Part shown: positions 8,367 through 17,562 of the stretch, one piece after another
Layout: each line of letters starts with the position of its first letter
Position numbering within the stretch: position 1 is the stretch's first letter
From: Betaproteobacteria bacterium
GTDB lineage: Bacteria; Pseudomonadota; Gammaproteobacteria; Burkholderiales; SG8-39
Assembly (NCBI GenBank): GCA_022340285.1
Contig: JAJDOG010000084.1
Span: 1 to 64,000, forward strand
Direction: 5' to 3'
DNA: 64,000 bases
Program-made: the position numbers and the translations under genes
Notes under the pieces: generated by a model
The model's input: only the letters and a program-made list of their open reading frames with translations
Told to the model about the DNA's origin: nothing
Database searches by the model: none

Positions 8367-9209
8367 ATGCCGTACCTGGAGCTGCCGGATGCAAAGATCT
8401 TCTACCAGAGCCGCGGCGACGGCGAGCCGCCGATCGTGTTCGTGCACGGGGCGCTCTGTTCGCACGAGGACTGGAATCCGCAGTTCGAGCACTTCGGCGC
8501 GCGTCAGCGGGTGGTCGCGTGCGAGCTGCGGGGCCACGGCAAGTCGCCGGTGGCCGACCCGGACAGCTGCTCGATCGAGGCCTTCGCATCCGACGTCGTC
8601 GCGCTCATGCGCGCGCTCGACTTGCCGCCCGCGGTCCTGGTCGGGCACAGCATGGGCTGTCGCGTCGTGCTCGAAGCGAATCTCCAGGCGCCCGACCGGG
8701 TGGCGGGTCTCGTCCTGAACGATGGCGGACGGCTCGGTCAGGGCGACCCGGAGGCGGCCGAACGCAAGCTGCGCGCGGAGATGGCCGCCGCCTACGAGAA
8801 GGTGATGGGCGCATTGTTCGCCGGCATGTTCAACGAGAAGAGCGATCCGGAGCTCCGGGACCGCCTGGTGCGTCGTGCCCTGGCCATCCCGCAGGCGGTC
8901 GGGCTCGCGTTCTTCCCGAGGATGATCGCGTGGGATGCGGGCCGGTTGGAGGAGGCACTGGCAAGCGTCCGCGTGCCGACGCTCGTCCTGCAGAGCACGT
9001 TTACCAACGCGCAGCGGGTTCGTGTCTCGCTGGAGCCACGCGCCGACAACTACTGGTTCGAGGTCGTGAGGGAGCACGCGCCGTCCGCGCGCATCCAGAT
9101 CGTTCCGGGCATCGGCCATTTCACCATGCTCGAGGCCCCCGAGCAGACGATCCGCGCGATTGCGGGCCTCCTCGAATTGGTGCCGAAGCTCAGGCGCTCG
9201 GAGAGATAG
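8367..9209 (+). CDS. Alpha/beta hydrolase
   Basis: 280 aa. The oxyanion-hole motif VFVHGAL, the nucleophile elbow GHSMG (Ser95) and the late GIGHFTMLEAPE histidine (about 251) give a complete alpha/beta-hydrolase core. The usual acid would be in the VPTLVLQS region, where no clear Asp is seen; in many members it sits elsewhere. GGGAGG is upstream of the ATG. It could be an esterase, a C-C bond hydrolase or a CoA thioesterase. It is the last gene of the plus-strand set 7120-9209. Confidence 0.88.
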   Translation: MPYLELPDAKIFYQSRGDGEPPIVFVHGALCSHEDWNPQFEHFGARQRVVACELRGHGKSPVADPDSCSIEAFASDVVALMRALDLPPAVLVGHSMGCRVVLEANLQAPDRVAGLVLNDGGRLGQGDPEAAERKLRAEMAAAYEKVMGALFAGMFNEKSDPELRDRLVRRALAIPQAVGLAFFPRMIAWDAGRLEEALASVRVPTLVLQSTFTNAQRVRVSLEPRADNYWFEVVREHAPSARIQIVPGIGHFTMLEAPEQTIRAIAGLLELVPKLRRSER

Positions 9210-9219
9210 AACCTATCTC
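9203..9219. terminator. Small convergent hairpin overlapping a stop codon
   Basis: GAGATAG-AAC-CTATCTC forms a perfect 7 bp stem that includes the hydrolase stop codon, in a 36 bp gap between convergent genes. There is no T-tract, so intrinsic termination is doubtful. Confidence 0.35.
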
Positions 9220-9245
9220 GAGCGCGATCCTATTTGCGATAGCTT

Positions 9246-10217
9246 CTAGCCCGCGGGCGGCCTGAGCAGGCCGAAGTGCCTGAGGAGGGCGACGTAAGCG
9301 CCGAGTCGCTCGCGCTTGAACCGCGCGACGTCCATGTTCCGGAAGTCGTAGAAACCCCGGCCCGTGCGCAGCCCGATGCGCCCGGCGTGCATGTTGTCCT
9401 CCACGATCTTCGGCGCCGCGAAACGATCCTCGCCGGTCGCCTCGCGCAGGTAGCGGCTCGCATAGTAGAGGATGTCGCCGCCGCCCCAATCGATGAACTC
9501 GATCAGTCCCAGCACGGCGTAACGCAGGCCGAAGCCGTACTTGATCGCGCGGTCCACGTCTTCGGCGCTCGCGACGCCTTCCTCGACCAGGCGCGCCGCT
9601 TCGTTCATGGCAAGCGCCTGGATGCGCGGGACGATGTAGCCGGGGCTCGCCTTGCACACGACCGGGACCTTGCCGATGCCCTCGAGCAGCGTCTTCAGCC
9701 GTTCGACGACCGCCGGGTCGGTGCGCGCGCCGGGACTCACCTCGACGAGCGGCACGAGATAGGCGGGGTTCAGCCAGTGCGCGTTCAGGAAGCGCGCGGG
9801 GTGCGTCACGAGATCCTGCAGCTCGGTCGAGAGCATGGTCGACGTGGTGGACGCGATGATCGCGTCTGCCCGCGCCGCCGTGGCGATCGCTTGGAGCGCA
9901 GATTGTTTCGCTTCGCGCGTTTCCGGCACGCCCTCGAAGATCACGTCCGCATCGGCAAGCGCATCCACGCCGGCGTGGATGGAAATGCGTGCTGCGATGG
10001 GTTCCACGGCGTCGCGAGGCATGACCCCGAGCTCGCAGAGCGTGTCGAGCGCCTCGTCGATCTCCTGACGCGCCTCAGACGCGACCCGCTTGAACTCCGC
10101 GGCGTCGCGCGGCTTCAGGTCCACGAGCCGGACCGTGTGTCCCGAGTACGCGAACACGACCGCGATGCCCCGTCCCATGCGTCCGGCGCCTGCGGCGGCG
10201 ATGCGCTCGCGCGTCAT
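9246..10217 (-). CDS. 3-hydroxyacyl-CoA dehydrogenase
   Basis: 323 aa from the ATG that overlaps the upstream gene's stop (ATGA). The NAD motif AAAGAGRMGRGIAVVFAYSGH (residues 7-27) is preceded by out-of-frame shadow sequence. The family's FLNAHWLNPAYLVPLVEVSPG and PGYIVPRIQALAMNEAARLVEEGVASAEDVDRAIKYGFG are present, followed by a single C-terminal helical domain. This is the short HADH/lambda-crystallin form. It oxidises an L-3-hydroxyacyl-CoA or a related hydroxyacid. The iaa operon lacks its own 3-hydroxyacyl-CoA dehydrogenase, so this gene is one candidate for that step. That link is inferred. Confidence 0.85.
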   Translation of the reverse strand: MTRERIAAAGAGRMGRGIAVVFAYSGHTVRLVDLKPRDAAEFKRVASEARQEIDEALDTLCELGVMPRDAVEPIAARISIHAGVDALADADVIFEGVPETREAKQSALQAIATAARADAIIASTTSTMLSTELQDLVTHPARFLNAHWLNPAYLVPLVEVSPGARTDPAVVERLKTLLEGIGKVPVVCKASPGYIVPRIQALAMNEAARLVEEGVASAEDVDRAIKYGFGLRYAVLGLIEFIDWGGGDILYYASRYLREATGEDRFAAPKIVEDNMHAGRIGLRTGRGFYDFRNMDVARFKRERLGAYVALLRHFGLLRPPAG

Positions 10218-11305
10218 CGGGTGAGTCCCTCTGCCAGCAGCGTTCGCATCGCCTGGCGATCGAGTCCCGCGAGGTCGAGCCGCTCCAGGGTGCGACCGCT
10301 CGCGCGGAAATCCTCCCCGCACACCGCCGAGCCGAGCGCGAGCAGCCCGCGCGCGACGGGCGTATGCACGTCCGCCCATTCCGCCACGGACACGAGGAAT
10401 GCGAGCCCGTAAGCGATGTCCTCGCGCATGTAGCGGTGCTCGGTGAGCACCAGCCGTTCGCGCCAGTCGCCCGAGCTCACCAGCCTGTCGTGCGCGAGAT
10501 TGCCGTACATCCACTCGTCTCCGTCGGCCTGGTAATGATCGCGGAGCGGAAAATGCGGCGGGCCGTAACCGAGCGTGGCGCGCACTGCGATTCGCTCGGC
10601 ATCGAGCGCGTCCGTGACGCGGCGGATCGACGGCGTGGTGCCCTCGTTGTGGATGTCCCAGTGCTCGAAATGCTCGATCGGCCCCGCGTTCATCGTGATG
10701 AGCGGCGGGTGGATGATGGGACCGGCATTCATCAGTGCGCCGGAGAGCGCGTCGCCCGCATCCTCCACGCTCGGATAGGCGCTGCGAATCACGGTCAAGG
10801 CGCGCTCCTTCTCGGCGAGCGGAAAGACGCCGGTGGGTAGGCGGGTCGCACGGGTGGCGATCGCGATCGCGCCGGGGCCGTGCTTGCGGGTGAGGTAGGG
10901 AAGGGTCCCGGCTTCCGCGAACGCCACGCGTGCGCGGCTGCCGCGCGCGCGCGCAGTGCGCGCCATCACGTAGCTTCCGAACGTTCCCGGCGGAAGAAAG
11001 ACCACCTGACCGTCGGCAAGGTGCGGCGCTATGGCGGCGGCGATCGATTCCTGCGCAAAGGCCGGCGCCGGGCAGATCGCCAGCGCCGCGCCGGTGAGCG
11101 CTTCGCCGATATCGGCGGTGACAAGCGCGATGTCGACCTGTCGTTCGCCGCGATAATCCTTCAGCACGAGGCGATTGCCCGCCTCCTTGAGCGCGGCAAC
11201 CGCTTCGGCGTCACGCCTCCAGAACCGGACGCGATGCCCGGCTTCGGTGAGATCCGCCGCGGCCGCGTGCGACCCATTGCCGCCGCCGAGTACTGCGATC
11301 TCCAT
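10214..11305 (-). CDS. NAD/NADP octopine/nopaline dehydrogenase-family protein
   Basis: 363 aa from the ATG. The N-terminal Rossmann motif is MEIAVLGGGNGSHAAAADLTEAGH. The C-terminal opine-dehydrogenase domain has MNAGPIIHPP, GPIEHFEHWDIHNEG and the conserved LGYGPPHFPLRDHY region. Enzymes of this family join an amino acid to a 2-oxo acid reductively or run the reverse reaction, but many members are uncharacterised. An alternative TTG start at 11323 adds six residues and sits about 10 nt from an AGGAGG that belongs to a REP-like element, so the element may supply the ribosome site. Confidence 0.85.
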   Translation of the reverse strand: MEIAVLGGGNGSHAAAADLTEAGHRVRFWRRDAEAVAALKEAGNRLVLKDYRGERQVDIALVTADIGEALTGAALAICPAPAFAQESIAAAIAPHLADGQVVFLPPGTFGSYVMARTARARGSRARVAFAEAGTLPYLTRKHGPGAIAIATRATRLPTGVFPLAEKERALTVIRSAYPSVEDAGDALSGALMNAGPIIHPPLITMNAGPIEHFEHWDIHNEGTTPSIRRVTDALDAERIAVRATLGYGPPHFPLRDHYQADGDEWMYGNLAHDRLVSSGDWRERLVLTEHRYMREDIAYGLAFLVSVAEWADVHTPVARGLLALGSAVCGEDFRASGRTLERLDLAGLDRQAMRTLLAEGLTR

Positions 11306-11328
11306 ATGATGGGATATGGACAAAGAAG

Positions 11329-11377
11329 TTTCCCCTCCTTTTCAAGGAGGGGTGCCCGCGGAGCGGGCTGGGTGGTT
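11329..11377. repeat. REP-like half element, copy 2
   Basis: A single arm: TTTCCCCTCC...GGAGGGG outer stem, GCCCGC/GCGGGC inner stem, then GGGTGGTT. The opposite arm is missing. The element overlaps the 3' end of the 2-hydroxyacid dehydrogenase gene and provides its last 11 codons and stop. Confidence 0.9.
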
Positions 11378-12349
11378 CTGCAACGCCGCCGGGTTGACCA
11401 CGTTGATCGGCTTGCCTTCCGCATAAGCGAGAATCTGATCGAAGATCGTGCTGAACATGTTTTCGAGCTGGCCGCGCTCGACGTAGCCCAGGTGAGGCGT
11501 ACACACGGCGTTGTCGAGGGCGAGCAGCGGATGGCGCGCGCCGAGCACCGGCTCCTCCTCGTACACGTCCACCGCCGCCATTCCGGGGCGGCCGGCACGC
11601 AGCGCGGCTTCCAGCTCACCCGGCTCGACCAGTCCCGCCCGGCTGGTGTTGACGAAGAGCGCCGTGGGCTTCATCCGGGCGAGATCCGCGGCGGTGATCA
11701 TGCCGCGCGTCGCGTCGATCAGTCGAACGTGCACCGTCACGACGTCTGATTCCTCGAAGAGCTGCGCCTTGCTCGCCGCCGTCGCGACGCCGTCGGCACG
11801 CGCTCTCTCGAGCGAGCCCTCGCGGCCCCAGGCGAGAACGTTCATGCCGAAGGTCTTGCCGTAGGTGGCGACCACTCCGCCGATACGGCCGTAGCCGCAG
11901 ATTCCCAGCGTCTTGCCGCGCAGGCCGCTGCCGATCGACGATGCCTGCCATTTGCCGGCCTTCAGCGCGGCGACTTCCTGGGGAATGCGGCGCATCGCGG
12001 CGATGATGAGGCCCCAGGTGAGCTCGGCGGTGGCGTAAGACGGCTGCGCCGGCGCCATGTAGGACGACAGGATGACGCCGCGCTTCGTGCATGCCTCGAC
12101 GTCGACGTGCGGATACACGCTCGTCTGGCTGATGAGCCTGAGCTTGTCGAGCCGCTCGAGGAGGGGCCCGCGGATCGGCGTGCGCTCGCGGATCAGCACG
12201 AGCGCCTCGGTGTCCTTCAGCCGCTCGGCCAGGCCGTCCAGATCCTTGGTGTGGTCGTTCCAGATCTTGACGTCGTGGCGCGCCACCTTGCCGAAGCATT
12301 TCAGCGTCCGGATGGTGTCCTGGTAGTCGTCGAGTATGGTGATCTTCAT
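11342..12349 (-). CDS. D-2-hydroxyacid dehydrogenase (NAD), REP-derived C-terminus
   Basis: 335 aa from MKITILDDYQ; an upstream extension lies in a REP-like element. The NAD motif GYGRIG is at 152-157, followed by the family's FVNTSRAGLV, DVYEEEP and CTPHLGYV segments with the catalytic Arg/Glu/His set. It resembles phosphoglycerate-dehydrogenase-like 2-hydroxyacid dehydrogenases of about 310-325 aa. The last 11 residues (NHPARSAGTPP) and the stop codon come from REP copy 2, so the native C-terminus appears to have been replaced. A role in reducing or oxidising an aryl-pyruvate/lactate pair fits the neighbouring IOR but is inferred. Confidence 0.88.
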   Translation of the reverse strand: MKITILDDYQDTIRTLKCFGKVARHDVKIWNDHTKDLDGLAERLKDTEALVLIRERTPIRGPLLERLDKLRLISQTSVYPHVDVEACTKRGVILSSYMAPAQPSYATAELTWGLIIAAMRRIPQEVAALKAGKWQASSIGSGLRGKTLGICGYGRIGGVVATYGKTFGMNVLAWGREGSLERARADGVATAASKAQLFEESDVVTVHVRLIDATRGMITAADLARMKPTALFVNTSRAGLVEPGELEAALRAGRPGMAAVDVYEEEPVLGARHPLLALDNAVCTPHLGYVERGQLENMFSTIFDQILAYAEGKPINVVNPAALQNHPARSAGTPP

Positions 12350-12382
12350 TGGATGCGTTCGGCTCGTATGGCCTTGGTTTTG

Positions 12383-12500
12383 TCCCCTCCTTTTCAAGGA
12401 GGGGTGGCTGCGAAGCAGCCGGGGTGGTTCAGCATTCGATCAGCGCGCCCACCACCCCGCCGCCTCCGGCGGCACCCCTCCTCGAAGAGGAGGGGAAAAA
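12383..12500. repeat. REP/BIME-like element, copy 3
   Basis: Two-armed element. The inner stems are GGCTGC/GCAGCC and GCCGCC/GGCGGC; the outer stems are CCCCTCC/GGAGGGG. It separates the FAD-type and NAD-type hydroxyacid dehydrogenase genes of the minus-strand operon. Confidence 0.9.
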
Positions 12501-12527
12501 GCTTTGTGGTTGCAGTTTGCTATTCAC

Positions 12528-13910
12528 TCAGATCTCGACGACCTTCCCCGGATTCAGCAGATTGTCCGGATCGAGCGCGCGCTTGATATCGCGCATCAGG
12601 GAAACGGTCTCCTCGCCGTGCTCCTTGACCAGGTGCCCCATCTTGCCGAGCCCGATGCCGTGCTCGCCGGTGCAGGTGCCGTCCATCGCGAGCGCGCGGT
12701 CGACCAGGCGCTCGTAGATTGCCTTGGCTTCCTCCAGCTCGGCCTGCTTGTCCGGATCGAAGAGGATGCCGAGATGAAAGTTGCCGTCGCCGACATGCCC
12801 GACGACGATGATAGGCATGCTCGCGGCGCGCACGTCCTTCTCGGTTTCGACGAGACAGTCCGACAGTCGCGAGATCGGGACGCACACGTCCGTCGAGACG
12901 TAGCGCGCGCCGGGCTTGAGCTGGAGGCCGGCGAAGTAGAGGTTGTGCCGCGCGTGCCACAGGCGATTGCGCTCCTCGGGCTTCGTCTCCCACTCGAAGT
13001 CGCTGCCGCCGTGCTCGCGGGCGATTCCCTGCACCTGTTCCGCCTGCTCGGCGACCGAAGCCGTGCTGCCCTGGAACTCCAGGAAGAGCGTCATGCGCTC
13101 CGGATAGCTCGTCTTGAAATGCCGGTTGATGGCGTTCATCGAGGTCGTGTCGAGGAACTCGCAGCGCGCGATGGGCACGCCGGACTGGATGATCTCGATG
13201 ACTGCGTCGACCGCCTCCTTCGTCGTCGGGAACGAGCAGCGGGCCGCCGAGATCGCTTCCTGCACCGGGTGCAGCCGCACGGTGACCTCGGTGATGATGC
13301 CGAGCGTGCCTTCGGACCCGATGAAGAGCCGCGTCAGGTCGTAGCCTGCCGAGGACTTGCGGGCGCGCCGCGCCGTGCGCACCACGCGTCCGTCGGCGGT
13401 CACCGCCGTGAGCGCCACCACGTTGTCGCGCATCGTCCCGTAACGCACGGCGTTCGTGCCCGAGGCGCGCGTGGCGGCCATGCCGCCGAGCGTCGCGTCC
13501 GCGCCCGGGTCGATCGCGAAGAAAAGGCCCGTGTCGCGCAGATGATCGTTCAGCTGCATGCGCGTGACGCCGGCCTCGACCGTGGCATCCAGATCCTCCG
13601 TGTGCACCGCGAGGATGCGGTTCATCTGCGAAAGGTCGATGCATACGCCGCCCTTCACCGCGAGGATGTGGCCCTCGAGCGACGTGCCGACGCCGAACGG
13701 GATCATGGGTACCTGGTGCTCGCGGCATAGCGCGACCACGGCGCACACTTCCTCCGTGGAATGCGGATAGACCACTGCATCGGGCGGCGTCGGCGGGTAA
13801 TAGGATTCGTCGCGGCCATGATGCTCCCGCACGGCGCGCGAGACCGTGAAGCGATCCCCGAAGCGTGCGGCGAGCGCGTCGGTCAGCGCCTTGGGAAGCT
13901 CGCGTGCCAC
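12528..13910 (-). CDS. FAD-linked D-lactate/2-hydroxyacid dehydrogenase (GlcD/Dld type)
   Basis: 460 aa. The FAD-binding PCMH domain carries VVYPHSTEEVCAVVALC, PFGVGTSLEGH and the PGADATLGGMAATRASGTNAVRYGT pyrophosphate loop. The C-terminal FAD-oxidase domain has GHVGDGNFHLGILFD and CTGEHGIGLGKMG. Such enzymes oxidise D-2-hydroxyacids to 2-oxoacids and pass electrons to the membrane chain or ETF. It lies 20 bp after the IOR gene, which consumes 2-oxoacids, so an aryl-lactate substrate would make the pair work in sequence. That pathway assignment is inference. Confidence 0.92.
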   Translation of the reverse strand: MARELPKALTDALAARFGDRFTVSRAVREHHGRDESYYPPTPPDAVVYPHSTEEVCAVVALCREHQVPMIPFGVGTSLEGHILAVKGGVCIDLSQMNRILAVHTEDLDATVEAGVTRMQLNDHLRDTGLFFAIDPGADATLGGMAATRASGTNAVRYGTMRDNVVALTAVTADGRVVRTARRARKSSAGYDLTRLFIGSEGTLGIITEVTVRLHPVQEAISAARCSFPTTKEAVDAVIEIIQSGVPIARCEFLDTTSMNAINRHFKTSYPERMTLFLEFQGSTASVAEQAEQVQGIAREHGGSDFEWETKPEERNRLWHARHNLYFAGLQLKPGARYVSTDVCVPISRLSDCLVETEKDVRAASMPIIVVGHVGDGNFHLGILFDPDKQAELEEAKAIYERLVDRALAMDGTCTGEHGIGLGKMGHLVKEHGEETVSLMRDIKRALDPDNLLNPGKVVEI

Positions 13911-13930
13911 GTGTGTTCCATCTCGAACGT

Positions 13931-16900
13931 TTAGGCGGCCCGCGCGGTCGGCGAGCGGAGGTGTCCCATGAGCTCCGCCTCCCGAGCTTTCGCCTTGGCG
14001 ATCGACTCGGCCTTCACGGGCCCGAAGCCGCGGATCTCGTCCGGCAGCGCGGCGATCTCGACCGCCGTCGCATGGCTGTCGGCGCTCAGACTGCGCAGGA
14101 TCTCCTCAATCGTCGCCTCGTACTCCGCGATCAGCCGGCGCTCCGCGACTCGCTCGATGCTCCGCCCGAACGGGTCGAACGCGGTGCCGCGCAGGAATCG
14201 GAGCTTGGCCAGTCCCTTCAGGGCAGCGCCCATCCAGCTGCGGAAAGCGATCTTGCGCGGGCGTCCCGTCGCCGGATCCCGGCGCGCGAGCAGGGGCGGC
14301 GCGAAGTGGAAGCGCAGCGCGTACTCCCCCTCGAACGCCGCCTCGAGCCCCTGGCGGAACTCGGGCCGCGAATAGAGCCGGGCAACCTCGTACTCGTCCT
14401 TGTAGGCGAGGAGCTTCGCGTAGTTGCGTGCCACGGCCTCGGTCAGCGCGCTGCCGCCGAGCGGACGCTCCGCGTCGCGCACGCGCTCGACGAGCTTGCG
14501 GTAGCGCTCCGCGTAGCCCGCATCCTGATACTCGGTGAGTAGCGCCACGCGCCGCTCGACGAGTTCGTCGAGCGTGCGCGGACGGGCATGCTCGATCGGG
14601 ACGACCTCGGCGGAAGCGAGGGCCCGCTCGACGCGCGCGGGATCGTGCGCGGCGCGCCGACCCCAGAGGAACGCCTGCTTGTTCGCGTCGACGGCGGCGC
14701 CGTTCAGCTCGATCGCCCGCTCGATCGCCTGCGCCGAGACCGGCACGAGGCCGCGCTGGTAGGCGTAGCCGAGGAGGAACGGATTGGTGGCGATCGCATC
14801 GCCGAGAAGCGCCGTGGCGAGCCGCGTCGCCGGAACGAACGCCGCGCGCTCCTCGCCGACGAGCTCGGTCAGATCGCGTTCGAGCGCCGCGCCCGGCATC
14901 ACGAAATCGCGCCGCGCCGTGAAATCGGCGGTCGGCGTGACCGCACTGTTCACTGCCACGCGCGTGTGGCCGGGGCGCATCTTGGTGCGCGCTTCCGCGC
15001 CGTCGGCGACCACGGCATCGCACGCGATCACCGCATCCGCCTCGCCGTCGCCGATCCGAGTGCCGAGGATCGCGTCCGGGCTCGCGGCGATGCGCACGTG
15101 CGACATCACCGCGCCGCCCTTCTGCGCAAGGCCGGTGACGTCGAGCACGGTCACGCCCTTGCCTTCGAGATGCGCGGCCATGCCGAGCAGCGCGCCGATG
15201 GTGACCACGCCGGTGCCGCCGATGCCCGTGACGAGGATGCTGAACGGCGTGGCGAGGTCGGGCTGCTGCGGTTCCGGAAGTTCCGGAAAGTCCGCCGGCA
15301 TCTGGGCGACTCCTCGACCGCGGCGCGGCCGCCCGCCCTCGACGGTGACGAACGAAGGGCAGAACCCTTTCAGGCAGGAGTAGTCCTTGTTGCACGACGA
15401 CTGGTTGATCCGCCGCTTCGTGCCGAGGTCCGTCTCCACCGGCTCGATCGAGAGGCAGTTCGATTGCGTCGAGCAGTCGCCGCAGCCCTCGCACACCGCC
15501 GTGTTGATGTAGACACGCCGCGCGGGATCGGGGAACGCGCCGCGCTTGCGGCGGCGGCGCTTCTCGGCGGCGCACGTCTGATCGTAGACGAGCACGGATA
15601 CCCCATCATGGGCGACCGACCAGTCGCGCAGCTCGCGCTGCACGCGGTCGAGCTCGTCGCGATGGTGAATGCTCGTGCGCGGCGCAAAGCCTGCGTTCCC
15701 GGGATACTTGCGGTGCTCGTCGGTGACGACCGCGATGCGTTCCACGCCCTCGGCGGCCATCTGGCGCGTGATCTGCGGCACCGTGAGCTGCCCGTCGTGC
15801 GCCTGACCGCCGGTCATCGCCACCGCGTCGTTGTAGAGGATCTTGTAGGTGATCGGCACCTTTGCGGCGACCGCGGCGCGAACCGCGAGGTAGCCCGAAT
15901 GGAAGTAGGTGCCGTCGCCCAGGTTCGCGAAGATGTGCTCCGTGTCGCAGAACGCCGCCTGTCCGATCCACGGCGCGCCTTCGCCGCCCATGTGCGTCCA
16001 CGTTGCGGTGCTGCGATCCATCAGCACCGCCATCCAGTGGCAGCCGATGCCGGCGGTGGCGCGGCTGCCTTCCGGCACGCGGGTGGAAGTGTTGTGCGGG
16101 CAGCCCGAACAGAACCAGGGTGTGCGCTGCACGCTGACCGTCGGTCGCACTTCGCGCGCAGTCGTCAGGGCGGCGAGCTTCCCGGCGAGCGGCTCCGAGG
16201 GCATGAAGCGCAGGATGCGCGCGGCAATGGCGCGCGCCGCGATGACGGAGGTGAGCTCGCTGGTCGGCGGGATGAGCCAGTCGGCACCGGCCGTGTGCTC
16301 CCACTGCCCAACGCCGTCGAGCTTGCCGACGACGCGGGGGCGCGCACCCTCCGGCCAGTGGTAGAGCTGTTCCTTGATCTGCTCCTCGATGAGCGGCCGC
16401 TTCTCCTCGATGACCAGGATCTCCTCCAGCCCGGTCGCGAAGCGGCGCACCGCATCCGGCTCGAGCGGCCAAGGCATGTCCACCTTGAGGATGCGCAACC
16501 CCAGCGCGCGCGCGGCCACGTCGTCGATGTCGAGCGTCGCGAGCGCCTGACGCAGATCCGTATAGGCCTTGCCCGCCGCGACGAGTCCGAGCCGCGCGCG
16601 CGGGCTGTCCAGCGTGATGCGGTTCAATCCGTTGGCGCGCGCGTACGCGAGCGCGGCGAAGAGCTTGTGATTCTTGAGCCGGGCTTCCGCGTCCAGCATG
16701 AAATCGGGATAGCGGATGTTGAGCCCGCCTTCGGGCATCTCGAAGTCGGTGGGCGTGTGGATCTGCACGTGATCCGGATCGACGATCACCGAGGCGGAGC
16801 TCTCCGCCACGTCGCTCACGCACTTGAACGCCACCCAGCAGCCCGAGTAGCGCGACATCGCGTACCCGTGCAGCCCGAGGTCGAGGATGTCCTGCACCGA

Positions 16901-17434
16901 TGCCGGCGCGAGCACCGGAATCAGCAGCGCCTTGAACATGAAGTCGGTCTGGTCGGCCACCGTCGTCGAGCGCGCGGCCGGATCGTCGCCCGCTGCGAGG
17001 AGCACGCCGCCGTGACGCGCGCTGCCCGCTGCATTGCCGTGGCGGAACGCATCGCCCGATCGATCGACGCCGGGCGCCTTGCCGTACCACATCGCGAACA
17101 CGCCGTCGTGCTTCGCGCCCGGAAAGAGGCCGAGCTGCTGCGTGCCCCAGATGGCGGTCGCCGCGAGATCCTCGTTCACGCCCGGATGGAAGCGGATGCG
17201 ATGCCGCTCCAGATGCGGCGTGGCGCGGCCGAGCGCGAGATCGAGTCCACCGAGCGGCGAGCCGCGATACCCCGAGACGTAGCCGGCGGTGTTCAGCCCG
17301 GCGCGCGCGTCGCGCTCCTGCTGCAGCATCATCAGGCGCACCAGCGCCTGGATCGCCGTCATGTACGCCATGCCGCGCGGCAGGGTGTACTTGTCCTCCA
17401 GCGTGATCTCGCGTGGCGCGGCCGGCGCGTTCAT
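13931..17434 (-). CDS. Fused indolepyruvate:ferredoxin oxidoreductase (IOR paralogue 1)
   Basis: 1167 aa, the single-chain alpha-beta form. The alpha part has AGYVSGYRGSPLGGLD and PGVNEDLAATAIWGTQQL. The TPP part has FCSGCPHNTST, MGGEGAPWIGQA and NLGDGTYFHSG. A central iron-sulfur region has CEGCGDCSTQSNC and CNKDYSCLKGFCP. The gamma-like C-terminal domain has ILVTGIGGTGVVTIGALLGMA. It starts at the ATG after CCAGGGGAG; 69 upstream codons are shadow. It decarboxylates aryl-pyruvates to aryl-acetyl-CoA and reduces ferredoxin. It leads a minus-strand operon with hydroxyacid dehydrogenases. A clear paralogue lies at 42916-46377. Confidence 0.92.
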   Translation of the reverse strand: MNAPAAPREITLEDKYTLPRGMAYMTAIQALVRLMMLQQERDARAGLNTAGYVSGYRGSPLGGLDLALGRATPHLERHRIRFHPGVNEDLAATAIWGTQQLGLFPGAKHDGVFAMWYGKAPGVDRSGDAFRHGNAAGSARHGGVLLAAGDDPAARSTTVADQTDFMFKALLIPVLAPASVQDILDLGLHGYAMSRYSGCWVAFKCVSDVAESSASVIVDPDHVQIHTPTDFEMPEGGLNIRYPDFMLDAEARLKNHKLFAALAYARANGLNRITLDSPRARLGLVAAGKAYTDLRQALATLDIDDVAARALGLRILKVDMPWPLEPDAVRRFATGLEEILVIEEKRPLIEEQIKEQLYHWPEGARPRVVGKLDGVGQWEHTAGADWLIPPTSELTSVIAARAIAARILRFMPSEPLAGKLAALTTAREVRPTVSVQRTPWFCSGCPHNTSTRVPEGSRATAGIGCHWMAVLMDRSTATWTHMGGEGAPWIGQAAFCDTEHIFANLGDGTYFHSGYLAVRAAVAAKVPITYKILYNDAVAMTGGQAHDGQLTVPQITRQMAAEGVERIAVVTDEHRKYPGNAGFAPRTSIHHRDELDRVQRELRDWSVAHDGVSVLVYDQTCAAEKRRRRKRGAFPDPARRVYINTAVCEGCGDCSTQSNCLSIEPVETDLGTKRRINQSSCNKDYSCLKGFCPSFVTVEGGRPRRGRGVAQMPADFPELPEPQQPDLATPFSILVTGIGGTGVVTIGALLGMAAHLEGKGVTVLDVTGLAQKGGAVMSHVRIAASPDAILGTRIGDGEADAVIACDAVVADGAEARTKMRPGHTRVAVNSAVTPTADFTARRDFVMPGAALERDLTELVGEERAAFVPATRLATALLGDAIATNPFLLGYAYQRGLVPVSAQAIERAIELNGAAVDANKQAFLWGRRAAHDPARVERALASAEVVPIEHARPRTLDELVERRVALLTEYQDAGYAERYRKLVERVRDAERPLGGSALTEAVARNYAKLLAYKDEYEVARLYSRPEFRQGLEAAFEGEYALRFHFAPPLLARRDPATGRPRKIAFRSWMGAALKGLAKLRFLRGTAFDPFGRSIERVAERRLIAEYEATIEEILRSLSADSHATAVEIAALPDEIRGFGPVKAESIAKAKAREAELMGHLRSPTARAA

Positions 17435-17562
17435 GCGTCTCCCCTGGTGAATGCCCACGGTGCGTATATGGTTACGCCCGCCTCCCGACTGAAGTATACG
17501 TAGAGCGCGAAATGCCTGCGCCGCAGGCGAGCATTCGCGCGCGGGATGGGATAATCGGCCGC

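Noticed and set aside
12383-12500. Palindromic elements read as ordinary Rho-independent terminators
   Set aside because: They have two head-to-head arms with conserved tails and no consistent T-tract, and several lie inside operons.
14588-17503. 971-codon plus-strand open frame opposite IOR paralogue 1
   Set aside because: Antisense shadow; no family motifs, while the minus strand encodes a full IOR.
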